From positions 5,456,001 through 5,520,000 of the forward strand of contig NC_080672.1 of the NCBI RefSeq assembly GCF_030247195.1: a DNA stretch of 64,000 nt, written 5' to 3'. The notes under the pieces were generated by a model. The model was not told where the DNA came from. It worked only from the letters and a program-made list of their open reading frames with translations, and ran no database searches. The position numbers were made by a program, and so were the translations under genes. The first letter of the stretch is position 1. The number at the start of each line of letters is the position of its first letter. Shown piece after piece: positions 11,935-23,600 of the stretch. This DNA comes from Topomyia yanbarensis (Eukaryota; Arthropoda; Insecta; Diptera; Culicidae).

Positions 11935-12438
11935 GCCTTTCTCATATAAAGAAAGGCTATGCAATCACTGTAAAAATCGACTTATTAACCGAGGCCCGGA
12001 GGGCCGAGTGTCATACACCATTCGATTCAGTTCGTCGAGATCGGCAAATATCTGTGTGTGTATGTGTGTGTGTATGTGTGTGTCATTTAAACTCACACAA
12101 TTTTCTCAGAGATGACTGAACCGATTTTCTCAAACCAAGTCTGGATGGAAGGCAAAATATGCAGTTGAGTATTGCGTCGTCGCCCCTCCCCCCTCGCCTT
12201 GCCCTTACACCTCCCTCCTTCATCACTACCCTCCCCTTGGACCACCCTCACGCCCGCATTTCCTTCATCCACCCCGTATACCGAAATAAGATGAAGGATT
12301 TCTGACGCATCCCCCACTCCCACTCTACTAACCCCCCCCCTTCCCTCCACTTTCAAACCCATTCCACCAACATTTCAAAATATAATCACATGAAGATAAC
12401 ATTGAGCTCATGCTGATTAAGCTAATTAAATATTATTC
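11935..12438 (+). repeat. GCCTTTCTCAT interspersed repeat, copy A
   Basis: Begins GCCTTTCTCATATAAAGAAA and carries the diagnostic CCGAGGCCCGGAGGGCCGAG block, a short TGTG microsatellite, a pyrimidine-rich CCCTCC tract and the GCTGATTAAGCTAATTAAAT block. The last two also occur in copy D (28260-28760). No coding potential. Confidence 0.75.
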
Positions 12439-12439
12439 T

Positions 12440-12600
12440 TTTGCCTTTCTCATATAGAAAGGTTATGCAATTGCTCTACAAACCGACTTTCTAACCGAGG
12501 CCCGGAGGGCCGAGTCTCATATAACATTCAACTCAGTTCGCCGAGATCGCAAAATATTTGTGTGTATGTATGTGTGTATGTATGTATGTATGTATGTATG

Positions 12601-12633
<33 letters not shown>

Positions 12634-13100
12634 GTGTATGTATGTATGTATGTATGTATGTATGTATGTATGTATGTATGTATGTATGTATGTATGTATG
12701 TATGTATGTATGTATGTATGTATGTATGTATGTATGTGTGTGTATGTGCGGATTTGTTAACAAAATGTACACATCGGTTTCTCGGAGATGGCTGAACCGA
12801 TTTTTACAAACTAAGATTCAAATGAAAGGTATAATATTCCCATAGGTTGCTATTGAATTTCATTTTCAACCGACATCTTGTTCCGGATTACGAGTTGAAG
12901 AGTATGGTTACAAAACAAAATTTGTTGATTTGTTGACATCGGTTTCTCGGAATTTTCTGAACCGATTTTGACAAACTTGATTTTAAATGAAAGGTCCATC
13001 AGCTGCTGTTGAATTTTGTGTGGATCCGAGCTCTGGTTCCTGAATTACAGGGTGATACGTACGATCACGCAGCAAATCCCGATTCAAACGAATTCTGCGA
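12440..13100 (+). repeat. GCCTTTCTCAT interspersed repeat, copy B
   Basis: Starts GCCTTTCTCATATAGAAAGG, has the same CCCGGAGGGCC block and then a very long TGTA array. After it come repeated modules with TCGGTTTCTCGGA...CTGAACCGATTTT...AAATGAAAGGT at about 12773 and 12945. The right boundary is uncertain. Confidence 0.7.
12558..12748 (+). repeat. (TGTA)n microsatellite
   Basis: About 190 bp of nearly pure TATG/TGTA tetranucleotides with a few TGTGTG and TATATA interruptions, embedded in repeat copy B. The MYVC and THIH open frames across it are artefacts of the repeat. Confidence 0.95.
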
Positions 13101-13559
13101 TGAATTTAAAAAAGTGATTTTTTTTCCAAAATGTAAACACAACTGTTGAAATTGTAGATCTAGGTCACCAACAGTCATTCAAAGTCTCTTTGGCCACACT
13201 GGCCACCATCGACGGATCCGGAAGCATCCAAATTCAGAATAACGGTTATATTGGTTTCTCGGAAATGGCTAGATCGATTTGATCAACTTAGTAGTAGCAC
13301 TTAGAAGAATCTGATATCAGAATTTTTTTTACTAGAAGTTGCAGGTCATGAGCTATTTATAGCAGCGAAGAAAAGAATGAAACAAAACAAAATGCAATAC
13401 AGCAGCAATAATGATGAGATTGCTTTTTGGTGGTTGGGTTTCAATCCAAGATTTAAAAAAAGCCAATTATTCTAATTTGAAGGGTAAAAAGGGTAGCATT
13501 TTCATAATACAGATTTTACATGTGGTAATTTGATCTTCATAGTTGCATGAAGCTATTTG
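13101..13559. other. Repeat-derived sequence, no gene
   Basis: It continues the ATTGGTTTCTCGGAAATGGC module of the preceding repeat at about 13250 and then becomes unrecognisable AT-rich sequence. Confidence 0.4.
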
Positions 13560-14200
13560 AGCATGAAGAGTGCCTCGACCAAGATGGAACGATGCAGTAG
13601 ATTTACCGTCCCCCATTCAAATTTTGTCTAAACTAGAATGAAATTCTTTGTATCAGTTCCAGTTCAACGTTCAACAAGGTACTTTTAATAAAAAATGATT
13701 GAAGAATAATAGAGATATATGCACGAGAAAATGATTAAATTTGATATGAATGACAAAAGGCTCTAGAACCCCACCTTCTCATATTCTAACAAAGATCGAT
13801 TTCTGATTAGAAAAAGTGCACAAAATGCAAGATTTGAAACATAGAGTAGAATGGTTAAGAATAAGGATTTTTTTGGTCAAAATGCCCCAAAACTTCAGCT
13901 TCCTCTATTTTTTGGGAAACGCTGGCACTTTTAATACAATGCTAAGACTTTTTCTTTAAAAGAGGTATAAATTATAATTTTCCGAGTGCTACTTCAAAAG
14001 TTAAAGCTTTTAATATATTGGTTCCTCATATTTTCCCATAGCACCAATGACAAAAATTCAAGCAGTGGGTGGGGATCTAAAATTATCCAAATGGTGTTAA
14101 ATTTGGCAGCTGAGTTTACTTTGACATTTGTTACAATTTGAAAAGGGGGGCCTTCGAGATTTTAAAAATGAGTGCTTTTTTGCAGTGCAATTTGTAAAAG
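13560..14200 (+). mobile_element. Long-inverted-repeat element, right half only
   Basis: Matches the centre and right arm of the unit at 37951-39299: GTTCAACAAGGTAC, GATTGAAGAATAATAGAGA, GTGCTACTTCAAAAGTTA and TTTGACATTTGTTACAAT occur in order. The left arm is absent. Confidence 0.65.
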
Positions 14201-14239
14201 ATAGGCAATAAATTAGCACAAAAATCGACTTTTGTTGTA

Positions 14240-15148
14240 GGGGAGACCGGGGCTAGTTGACGGTGTTTTCAGTTTTCATTTTTTGCCGCTTTGATTTTGG
14301 TAGATCTTGCAAAATTGAACACGTTGTATGAAAGGGTAGACTGTTGGCAACATCTCTGAATTTGACGCGGAAAAGCCGCCAACTTACCCCAGCCTCGGGG
14401 TAAGTTGGCGGTATATTTAGGGTAAGTTGGCGGACTGCCAGAAAATAAGCAATCCAATGGAGATACAATTACATAAGTGGTCCATATAAAATGTGCCGAT
14501 TGGCTTTTCAATAAAACTGTATAGTATTCGAAACTTTTCATTATATTTCAGTCTAAATATCCCGTCATTTTGACTTCGACGCGTACTCCATATTCAAAAG
14601 CAAATTTTCAAAATTCTTCAGGCGATTGGCTGAAATAATTGACCCCTGCATTGACGAGAGATACAAGAAAAAGTTTCTCTTACTTTGGAGTGAATCCCAG
14701 AAATAAAAATATATGATGACTATTTTGCATTATAAACAGTATCGCCAACTTGCCCCGTGTGCGTTACCGCCAACTTACCCCAACCACATATTTTATAAAA
14801 AAGAATTTAAAAAATTACTTTTGAGTATGAATAGGTATAATATCTATACGGATGCTGAAAGCTCTTTTCACGCACTATCGAAAAATATAATCGTTCGGGG
14901 AATAGATTGAAAACCACCTTAATTAACACAAAATTTTTAAAGTTAAGAAAATTTACAAAGTATGCTCAAAAACACAATATCGCCCACAGCTTCTACAAAA
15001 CATAATGTTTCGCAACTAAAACGCATTGGATAATGCGTTTCACATTACTTGAGGTACACAATGAGAGACATCGCTTTATTTCTAATAGAAACGGAGAAAA
15101 TGGGGTTCCGCCAACTTACCCCAACCGCCAACTAGCCCCGGGCTCCCC
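14240..15148. mobile_element. TA-target element with GGGGAG ends and iterated internal boxes
   Basis: The left end GGGGAGACCGGGGCTAGTTG and the right end (complement GGGGAGCCCGGGGCTAGTTG) form inverted repeats of about 24 bp flanked by TA. The interior repeats a GGGTAAGTTGGCGG box in both orientations at about 14380-14435, 14742-14782 and 15106-15125. The 909-bp unit has no transposase frame. A related GGGGAA-ended unit lies at 50431-51383. Confidence 0.85.
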
Positions 15149-15150
15149 TA

Positions 15151-15835
15151 ATCATAGTTTGAAATGTACCCTTAGACGAATATAACATTTTCATTGTTCA
15201 ATTCGTGTGTGTGATGCGGCTCCACAAAGAGCTTCTACTTCCAAGGCATTTTTATACAACACAATCTGACTAACACTAAACAAATAATAAAACTTAACCC
15301 CTTAGTATCTGGCAAGTGAAATTCAAAGAAGTGCAAAAGTGAATTGAGTCTAATGAGCAGTAATTAGCCGTTAAAAAGGTCGCATGAAGGCCGTATCGGA
15401 CACTATTTATCAATTGTTTTGTTTCTCTGATAGATGTTATTGTTTCTGTGCATATAGAATTGAAATTCTCTCACGCTGTTTGTGTTCCACATATATCCCG
15501 AGCAAACGGGTGTACTGATGGACACTTATATGTACTCATTATATATAATCTGTGGCACTTTTTGTTCACAATTTGATTCTAAGTACAACTCGGACATCTA
15601 CATCATTGCCGAGATGAGAAAATGTGAGCCTACAGATGCTATGAGCAGCGAGTGTTTAGTCTTTTCCTCGGCCACCTTCTTAATTACACGTTCAGCCAGT
15701 GTAAGAAAAGAAAATTGTTCTGTGTACCTCATTCGCTCGCTTCATTGCGATGGGAGGCGGCTATTCCGATCAGCCAGTACAGGAAAATTCATTTTACTGC
15801 CAAAACTTCGTGAAGTTAGACCTCCGGTCGGTCGG
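15151..15835 (+). other. Upstream region of the main gene, no gene
   Basis: Gene-poor sequence between the MITE and the inferred transcription start. The open frame 15482-15847 begins at GTG and shows no protein features. Pyrimidine runs and CGGTCGGTCGG just before 15836 give it a promoter-like look only at the right end. Confidence 0.35.
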
Positions 15836-15869
15836 TCAGTACTCTAAAGATCCCGATCAATAAGTTAAT
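15836..15869 (+). promoter_or_regulatory. Putative core promoter of the main gene
   Basis: TCAGTA at 15836-15841 resembles an insect initiator and follows a triplicated GGTC motif. AGTTA lies about 25 bp downstream, close to the spacing of a downstream promoter element. From here the sequence becomes rich in GTGAAAAGTG-like words typical of insect 5' leaders. No TATA box is visible. Placement is inference. Confidence 0.3.
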
Positions 15870-17555
15870 ATATATAAAGTGTAAAAGTGATTCAGTGAAT
15901 ACTAATTTACAACATTCTATGGTTGTAGCTACCGAAATTTAGCACAGTGTTAATTGGTCAAATTTCACGGCGACAATAGCTTCGTGTGACACTTATAACA
16001 ACCGGTGGCAGTTCCACAGACTGGTCGAAGTAGGCCGAGCGTCAGGAGGAGGTGTATTTCTCTTCTATTTGTCTTATGATTTCGCCGTCGTTTTTCGTGT
16101 GTATACAATTATACATTTACTGATGGCGCACTTGTTTGCAGACGCATAAGTTGTTATTCAGTTGTTGTGCTGATACCCAAACGGTCGTGACAACTTTTAA
16201 GATAGTGGATGGCCAGCAGAAGAGTTATTGTTGCGGGTTATTAATTGTTCACCAGCGGCAGTGTGTGGTGTAGTAGTAGATAACAAAAAGATATTTTAGT
16301 GTGGAGAGTGTGATATATTAATTAAAATTCCATAGAAGCTGTGTACATATGACTACGTAAACAGATAAGATCATGAACTTGAATTTAATGTCATTTTCAT
16401 TTTCAAAACGGTACTGCTAGTACAAGGAATGAAAATGAAATTAAATGTAAAGGACATCAGTGAGAAGTGTAATAATTTGTGAATTATATTGGCGAAATAC
16501 CCATTATAAAAATTAGTAACAAAGCCATGCGACAACTAAATTAGCCAACATCATGCCGATCCGTTTGGAAAAATAGGGGATCGACTGTCCTTCTCAGTGT
16601 TTAATCCAATCGGTCAACAAATCTACTGTTATGTTTAAAAAAAAGTTTTCATTCAATTAACTGCAACTCATTGTGGCGATTATCTAACTAACACAACAAC
16701 AGAAGGCTACCAGCTTCGAAACGAAGATGAATAATTGCAAAATCATTGCCAATCAACATCATGCAAAACAGAAGAACAGAAAACAAACGAAAAAGGTTTA
16801 AATTAAAACTGAAAGATGTGAAAAATAGGCAACAAATAGTTCGTTGGCCGTTTGGATGATCGGAATCGGCCAGTGGTAACAGGTAACAGACCAGACCACC
16901 AGCAATGTTATGATGGAAGCAAAAGAAACATGACAAATGACAACACATTAAACTATTACAAAGTGAAATTGCTACAATTAACCCCGATTTTCGGATCGTC
17001 TGCCGGTTTGGACGAAGTTCTCGGTGTCTGCGAATTTAACTAGCTTAGTGAATGTTACCTGTACCCGTCAACTATTAAGCGCAAGCAGCTCAGCGAAACA
17101 ATACAATGTCATAAGTGTTTTACAAATCAGCAGCGAGTGTCGTTGCTTAGTAAATGCCTACAACCAATTCCAATAGTGAATAGCGACGACAGTCATAAAT
17201 CAGTCGAAGTATGTTGGTCAGGCGGAATTGTTTGGGTCAGATCGCGGCTTGCTGGAATGTTAAAAGCTTGTAGCTGGAAACGTTTGCCGGGTTTCAATTA
17301 ATTAGAAACGCATTTGCTGAACCACATTAGACAGAAATATCGACAGGTTTCTTTTAAACCTTTTGCTAAACAAGTAAAGCTTCTAAATATTTTACCTGTT
17401 TACAATTCAATTAGCAAATCTGATGACAGGACAATAAATTCTTTGAAACAGGTGCTTAAAGTATAAACTGTGATAATAAAGCAAACGCATCCACATGCTC
17501 TGAATACAACGGAAAAGTGCTTTATACGGTGGTAAAGTTTTTATCCGCTAACGAA
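15838..17555 (+). other. Inferred 5' UTR region of the Rab-effector gene
   Basis: No long open frame, repeated GTG/AGTG words and a lack of recognised transposon ends make this a plausible leader for the exon starting at 17556. An in-frame stop (TAA at 17457-17459) lies upstream of the start codon. An imperfect hairpin lies at 16382-16447. The leader may contain an unrecognised intron. Confidence 0.35.
16382..16447. repeat. Imperfect hairpin in the leader region
   Basis: AATTTAATGTCATTTTCAT is mirrored by AATGAAAATGAAATTAAAT about 28 bp later, and the loop itself contains GTAC-TGCTA-GTAC. It could fold in RNA or be a small palindromic repeat remnant. Confidence 0.5.
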
Positions 17556-17665
17556 ATGATAATAGAGTTATGTGAATTTAGCCAGAGGCTTCAGGAGTAC
17601 CGGAAACTTCTGAAACGTTTGCAAGATGAGCAAGCATCATACCAAACAAAACGAGAGCGACTGAG
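17556..17665 (+). CDS. Rab-effector gene, coding exon 1
   Basis: ATG at 17556 has G at -3. The exon encodes 36 residues, a K/R/E/Q-rich helix (for example QEYRKLLKRLQDEQ), and ends CTGAG before GTGAGTAGTG. The split codon AG|T gives Ser with exon 2. In the family this helix precedes the zinc finger and contributes to Rab binding. The following intron is 41,605 bp. Confidence 0.75.
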
Positions 17666-20600
17666 GTGAGTAGTGTTTATTTTCATTTAATTTTTAACAA
17701 TATCCATGTATATGTACAATCATAGGTAAGAGTTTATCTGATTCCTGGAAATCCGAATTGCCATGTTGCTGTACCACCTTACCAACATGCTCTATTATCC
17801 ATTACCTATGTAGGAGCAGAGGTATCGTCGGTGCCTTCAGATAGCAATCCTAATTGTTGCACGCGAATTGCATTTTTCTCAGCGCATAATAAATTCCAAT
17901 AGCGTTATGGTTTGAATAGAGGTGTGCGCCGATGCATTTTTAATCGGCGGCGGCGTAAGCGACATATTTGGCCGGCGGCGGCAGCGTTGGCGGCGTCACG
18001 CCGTTGGACCCTATCGGCGGCGGCGCGCCGGCGTGTGTCGGCGTAACAAATATTGACACCTTTGTAACTAAAAAAAATCTTGGCAGTACAATTCCTTTCC
18101 CAAATTTTCGGGTTCTATTGTATGAGGCACATACAAACAGACGTTACAGTTTGAAGAAAATTCTAAAAAAATCATCGCCCACAATGTACTAGCGACATCT
18201 GTTGAAAACATTGCACAAAATGTAATTCTCGCAACCACATCAAACTTTTTTAACTGATGCTCTAATAGTGCCCACCCTGCTTGCGAAATGCAAGATAATA
18301 AATGAAAGGTGGAACAATTTTTACAGTAGTAAAATTTGAAGAACGAAATAGAAAAATTGTCGATGTCGCATACTACGACTTCGCCTGAAATAATGATTGC
18401 AATTGACAAATTTGAAGAATGCAGAGTAACGACTGTATTTCAATGACCCATAATAATTATTTATTGTTCTATATTTGGGAAATTAAGCAACGGTAAAGCA
18501 GTTTTTGTTTTGTTTGAGGAAATTAATTCTTGTTGTCGTTTCATTGTTTTTTGTTTCAATTTAGTCTTCTTTACCGTCGCTCCCGCAGATACCAGGTACC
18601 CTAACAGGAGGCGTTATTAATGGCATTACTGCGCAGAAATATCGCTTTAAATTATCGTGTAAGGACACCTTTCAAGGTAGACACATCCCAGTTAAGCTCA
18701 GCCGGAAATGAACCGGAATCCTGGCTGGTTCCAGTTCGTATTCCTGCTACAGTGACACATCCGATTCTAATTAGAATCGGTTGTGCCACTGGATCCCGTG
18801 TACGAACTGGAACAAGCCAGATTTCCAGTTCAATTTCGGCTGAACTTTGCTGGGATTACTTCATTTTACAGGCTGGCGTTTACTTTTACTTCTTGTAAGT
18901 ACCAAATGTCCGCGATGATAAGGCATATTCGATTCCATCGCACTACATTTTCTTTCAACGTAAGATTTGCTTATATCATGAATGCAAAGTATGCTCGATG
19001 TGCTGGAATCATACAGATCTGCACCCTGACGAAACCTAAATATACAGTTATTATCATTCATAATAATTCCACGACTTGATGTTTTAGCTCCTGTTGGGTT
19101 GAAGCTGATCATTAAACAAGTCTGATTGAAAATGGTCTGAGCGTATCTCTAGTTTTCGTTGCACCTGCACACCGCCAATTTCTCCAGCAGTTCCGGGGAT
19201 CTTCAAATTCTAATCCATTGCATACATCTATTCAGATTCGATACACCGAATCAATTAATTTACTAACATCCTATTATGTGCTTACTCAGAGATCGGCATC
19301 GTGTTGTAACTTAAGAAATGGTTGTGAACCACTCCCGCCTTGCTCACTTCGACAAGAATGAGTTTCACATTTTCAGCCCATTTTTTTTCTTTGCATGAGA
19401 TTAAAAAGACGGTAACGTTTTCGGATGGGTGCAGAAACTAAGTAACCAGGCATTGCATTTATCGCTCATATGAGTAAATGCGCCCGGATAGTTTGCTACT
19501 GCGACAATAAAAACTCACATTTTCACACGAAAAGTTATTGGCACTCACACAACTTCTCCGGATAAATACAACGTGTTATTTCTCCGGATAAATAAAACAG
19601 CCGGAGAATGAGTGAATGAGTTTATCACGGTATCCTTTTGGCGTTCCCTGCTTTGCTGTCGTTATTCCAAAACACGATAAAACAAGTCCATCATACTTCT
19701 TTGCCGCTTTTCTTTGTAATTAAGTGTATTTTTTGAAGTTTTTATTGATTTCCACGAAATTAAAATTTTATCACCTTCTCCGGTGAGAAGGAAAAAGTCA
19801 AATAAATTTTATCCGGAAAATCATTCTCACGCTATTTGTGGAGACGGAGAATTTTGCGACTCATCTTATCTCGGAAAAGTTGGACATCGGATAAGCTACT
19901 TCTCGCGTGAGTGAGAGAGAATTACAACCCCTGTAAGTAACGCATTTAGCTCTGTGTCAAAATCTTTTCACTAACGCCACGCTCGCTGATATTGCGCATT
20001 TTTGTAATTTAAATCGACCGTTTTACCTACGAGTGATGAAAATTAATCTCGTGTTACGTCCTCTTTGTCTGTGATACCGGGCTGATGCAACTGCCACTGA
20101 AAATCTTTCTTGAGTGGGGCTAGATGACACGATTAATAATTTATGCGACCAGAAATCTTACCCTCTGCATCGCCACATCAGTGCACCAACGTCGCTAAAA
20201 GTCAAGATCACTCTGCCCAACTATTCTTCAAGAAAAAAATTTCAAAATAGGTCACGATTCAATCAATGATAAATAAACCTGGTATTGAAAATAATTTTTG
20301 TGTTTTTACAAAACTAGTTCACGCAAAAAAAAGATTCCATTATACTCAAATGTTTAGTAGGTGGTTGTACCTGAATATGTTTAATATTTTTATGATTCTA
20401 GTTCATAACTTGATGATACATTGATTTATATTAGCTTTATTGACTGAAAAAGTAAAGAATTGTGCAACGATTTTCGTAAATTCTCGTCGTGTTATCGTGA
20501 TATTTTAGTCTTGAGCTTACCGTCGGATTTTTTACACACAGTCACGTGTCTTATAGTTTTCTTAATTATTTCACGGACATGAATTGTGGCTAGGTAATGT

Positions 20601-23600
20601 ATTTTTGGTGCTTAGCGCAGTTTCATTTAATTTCGAAAATTACACTGAATCTTAACAAAAGAATAACAGGGTTACAGGCAGGGATGCCATTATGCCAGAT
20701 TTATCTGGCACAGCCAGAGGTTTTGGCAGCTTCCAGACAAAAAGACAAATCTCTCATTCTGTCAGATTTTTAAGTTTTGGAAGCGGATACATACACATTT
20801 TGGAAATTTGGGTAAACATGTCCCAAATTTTACAAAAATCGATTGATGCACATTCTACGAAAACTAAAATATATGCCAAATTTCGATGACTATGAGGTCG
20901 CTGTCAAGTGCCAGATTTTGCCAGACATTTTTAATTGAACTGCCAGATTTTCTTTGAAAAATAGTGGCAACCCTGGTTACAGGTGCTAGTAGTTTCCTTG
21001 TAATACTCGCGCCTATGAGACTGGTTGCTAGCAGTTGTACACAATAGCTCACATAGAAATTTCAAAACCAAAGAGTAGAGCGTATAATCCATGAATAATA
21101 GTCTGAATTCTTTGTAATTGTTTACGTAAGTATATTAAGATTATGTGAAAGATTTATTACTTTATGAACTATGTCATGAACAGTTTCACGAGCTCGACTG
21201 GTGAATCGTGTCTAACATATAAGGAATCAACTATATCTTTAAAGTGGATTTTTTTTTAATTTGTGGACCATTTCACGAATGGTGAATTGTAACTTATATG
21301 CTCGCAATCATAACCAGTTGACAAAGCAAGAATGGATCCATGAATTATATTCCGAGTGTCATGTAATGATTTTCGAGAAAATATCAAGACTTTGTTAACT
21401 TAGTGATCTAATTCACAACCACATATACCAAATAAAGATAAATATGTGATAAATCATGAATCAGTTAACGTCGTATATTCGGACCATAGACAATGTTCAT
21501 AGATTTGTGGATAAAATTATGAGCTAATGATTTTCGAGTTCGCGAATTGTCGGCGTGAGAAAAAAGCATCGGCGGCGCGCCGCCGGTCTACCTTTCGGCG
21601 TCGGCGTTTGTTGAAATTTACCGGCGGCGGCGGCGTGGCGCGGCGGCGCACAGGTCTAGGTTTGAAATGATATTGTTTACTGTTTGTGGTCTGCTGTGAT
21701 GATGAATCCGTCTTTTATGGAATTTTTAACGCCACAGTTGCTATATTAGCCTTGGATTTCCTGAAATGACAAGTAATAGTTTTTTTTGTTAGCAAGATCG
21801 TCTCATTATGATATCATTTACAAGTGATCGTATGATTTCTCTTTTGTTTTGTTTTTATTATTGTACTGTTTTTGAATACATAATTGCCATACGATGTAAG
21901 ATCAGTGGCGGATCCAAGGGGAGGGTCCTGGGGGTTCGGATCGCCTCCGAAATATTTTTACTTCTTGAAATTTTTTAAATTAGTTTTCAAGTTTCAAACT
22001 CAAATTCATTCCAAACCAAATTTGACCAACGATACTTATTTAAAATAAAAATTTCCGACCCCTCCCGAATTTTTTTTCTGAATCCGCCTCTGCGTAAGCT
22101 ACACGGTTTCGTTGATTAGAATTATCATCCCACAGATAAACTAAGCCCAGAATCTCTAATTTCTCGAATAATTTTTAGTTCTAAAGATCCCTTCATCGCA
22201 AGTCATCAGAGAAAAATACACCTAACTTGGAAATGGTTAATTTTCCAACTAGTCGATCCAATCACAATTAAATGTTTTTAGGATTCTGACCAATTCGATG
22301 TTACTGGCAACGCTGCATATACTATAGTGAAAATCACAAGCAAATCAAACTCAATTTTTCCACGGCATTGATGTGACATTATTTTAATCCATCCATTCTC
22401 TCCTACCCATATTTACCATTATATTCAAAGTAAGAAATAACTGTTCCATACATCGTATGTGACAATTCGTTTCGATTCAATGAAATTGAAACAACGTCCA
22501 CTGATTTGCCACGATGAGAGCTGAAATTGCCTCGATGAATGGCCTATAAAACCTAATGAACATGAATATATTTGTAATCACCGCCGATAATAATTATTTA
22601 AGGTCTTGAACAATGATCGTTCTCAGTTAGATCAAACCAAAGCGTTGGTACTACATTCCGTTGCGGAACTTAACTCTCTCTATCGGAAAACTTCGCAGCC
22701 GATACTTAGTGTACGATCCTACTGATCACGAAAACTCTCGAAGAGATCACCAAATGATATAAAAGTTGCAATATACAATCGTTCGGATATTACATTAGCA
22801 ACGCAATAAGTCGTTTGTGTAAACACATTTCCGGTGATTTAGAAACAATATTTCGTGTTTTCTATGTACCAAAGCGTAGATCATAAAATCTTAGTAAATA
22901 GTAGCGAAAACTGTTGTACTTTAGCCGTACAAAAAGTACAGTTCCAGCGGTCATTGAATGGTGCGTTGCGTTGTAACGATGATTTTGGCGGATTGCTCGC
23001 TAACTTTGTCATGTTTGATTGGTGATTACCTAATAAGAGTTGCTTGGGAAATGGTAAGTAGGAATTCACACCAATCCGACCCATATTAAAATCTCAAGAG
23101 CATGATAGCCATCCTTGCCGATCGCCCCCATCTCAATCGTTCACGAGGGAGGATAAACGATAAGGTAGACGGGAAGTGTTGATGCCCTAATTAACGGAAG
23201 GACGATGATTCATCAGACTCTTCCATAGGTGTCGCAAAGTCGGTGGTTTGGAAGGGTATAAGGTATAGGATTCGCTCTACGCAAGCGATGCGGCCCGTAC
23301 AGCATAATTTATTATGTAGTTGTGCAGTTTTTGAGTTTTTAAAACTCTGGGTAGCCGACTACCGAGAGTATCTCTAAACAAAGGCAATTTGAGCTCCAAA
23401 CAGCCGTCCCTAGGAGTATTACCTAGATAAGCTAATCTGCATAATTGACAGATTTCATTTCTTCTCTACGATTCATTGGGTTGAAAATCATCATGATATA
23501 TAGACAAATAGCTATGATAGTTCGAAATGTTATAAATCAAGGAACACCTTTTTATATTTTTCATATCGGATTGTTTGTAACATCTTACCATCGATAATAA

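Larger units (their letters stand above)
17917..21658. mobile_element. 3.7-kb hAT-type element with exact 8-bp TSD and CGGCGG-rich ends
   Basis: The ends TAGAGGTGTGCGCCG and (complement) TAGACCTGTGCGCCG are inverted repeats. GGTTTGAA at 17909-17916 is repeated exactly at 21659-21666. Both subterminal regions are packed with CGGCGG, and GCCGATGC near the left end is mirrored by GCATCGGC near the right. No transposase frame is visible. The interior holds a 487-bp MITE, a 297-bp MITE and a CATGAA/TTCACG-type repeat. It starts only 251 bp after exon 1. Confidence 0.85.

Noticed and set aside
12533..12845. MYVC/THIH open frames
   Set aside because: Direct translation of the TGTA microsatellite.
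15482..15847. 121-codon frame upstream of the main gene
   Set aside because: Starts at GTG, has no domain or splice support, and overlaps the inferred promoter.
18068..18409. 113-codon minus frame inside the 3.7-kb hAT element
   Set aside because: Considered as a transposase remnant, but it lacks hAT catalytic or BED-finger features.
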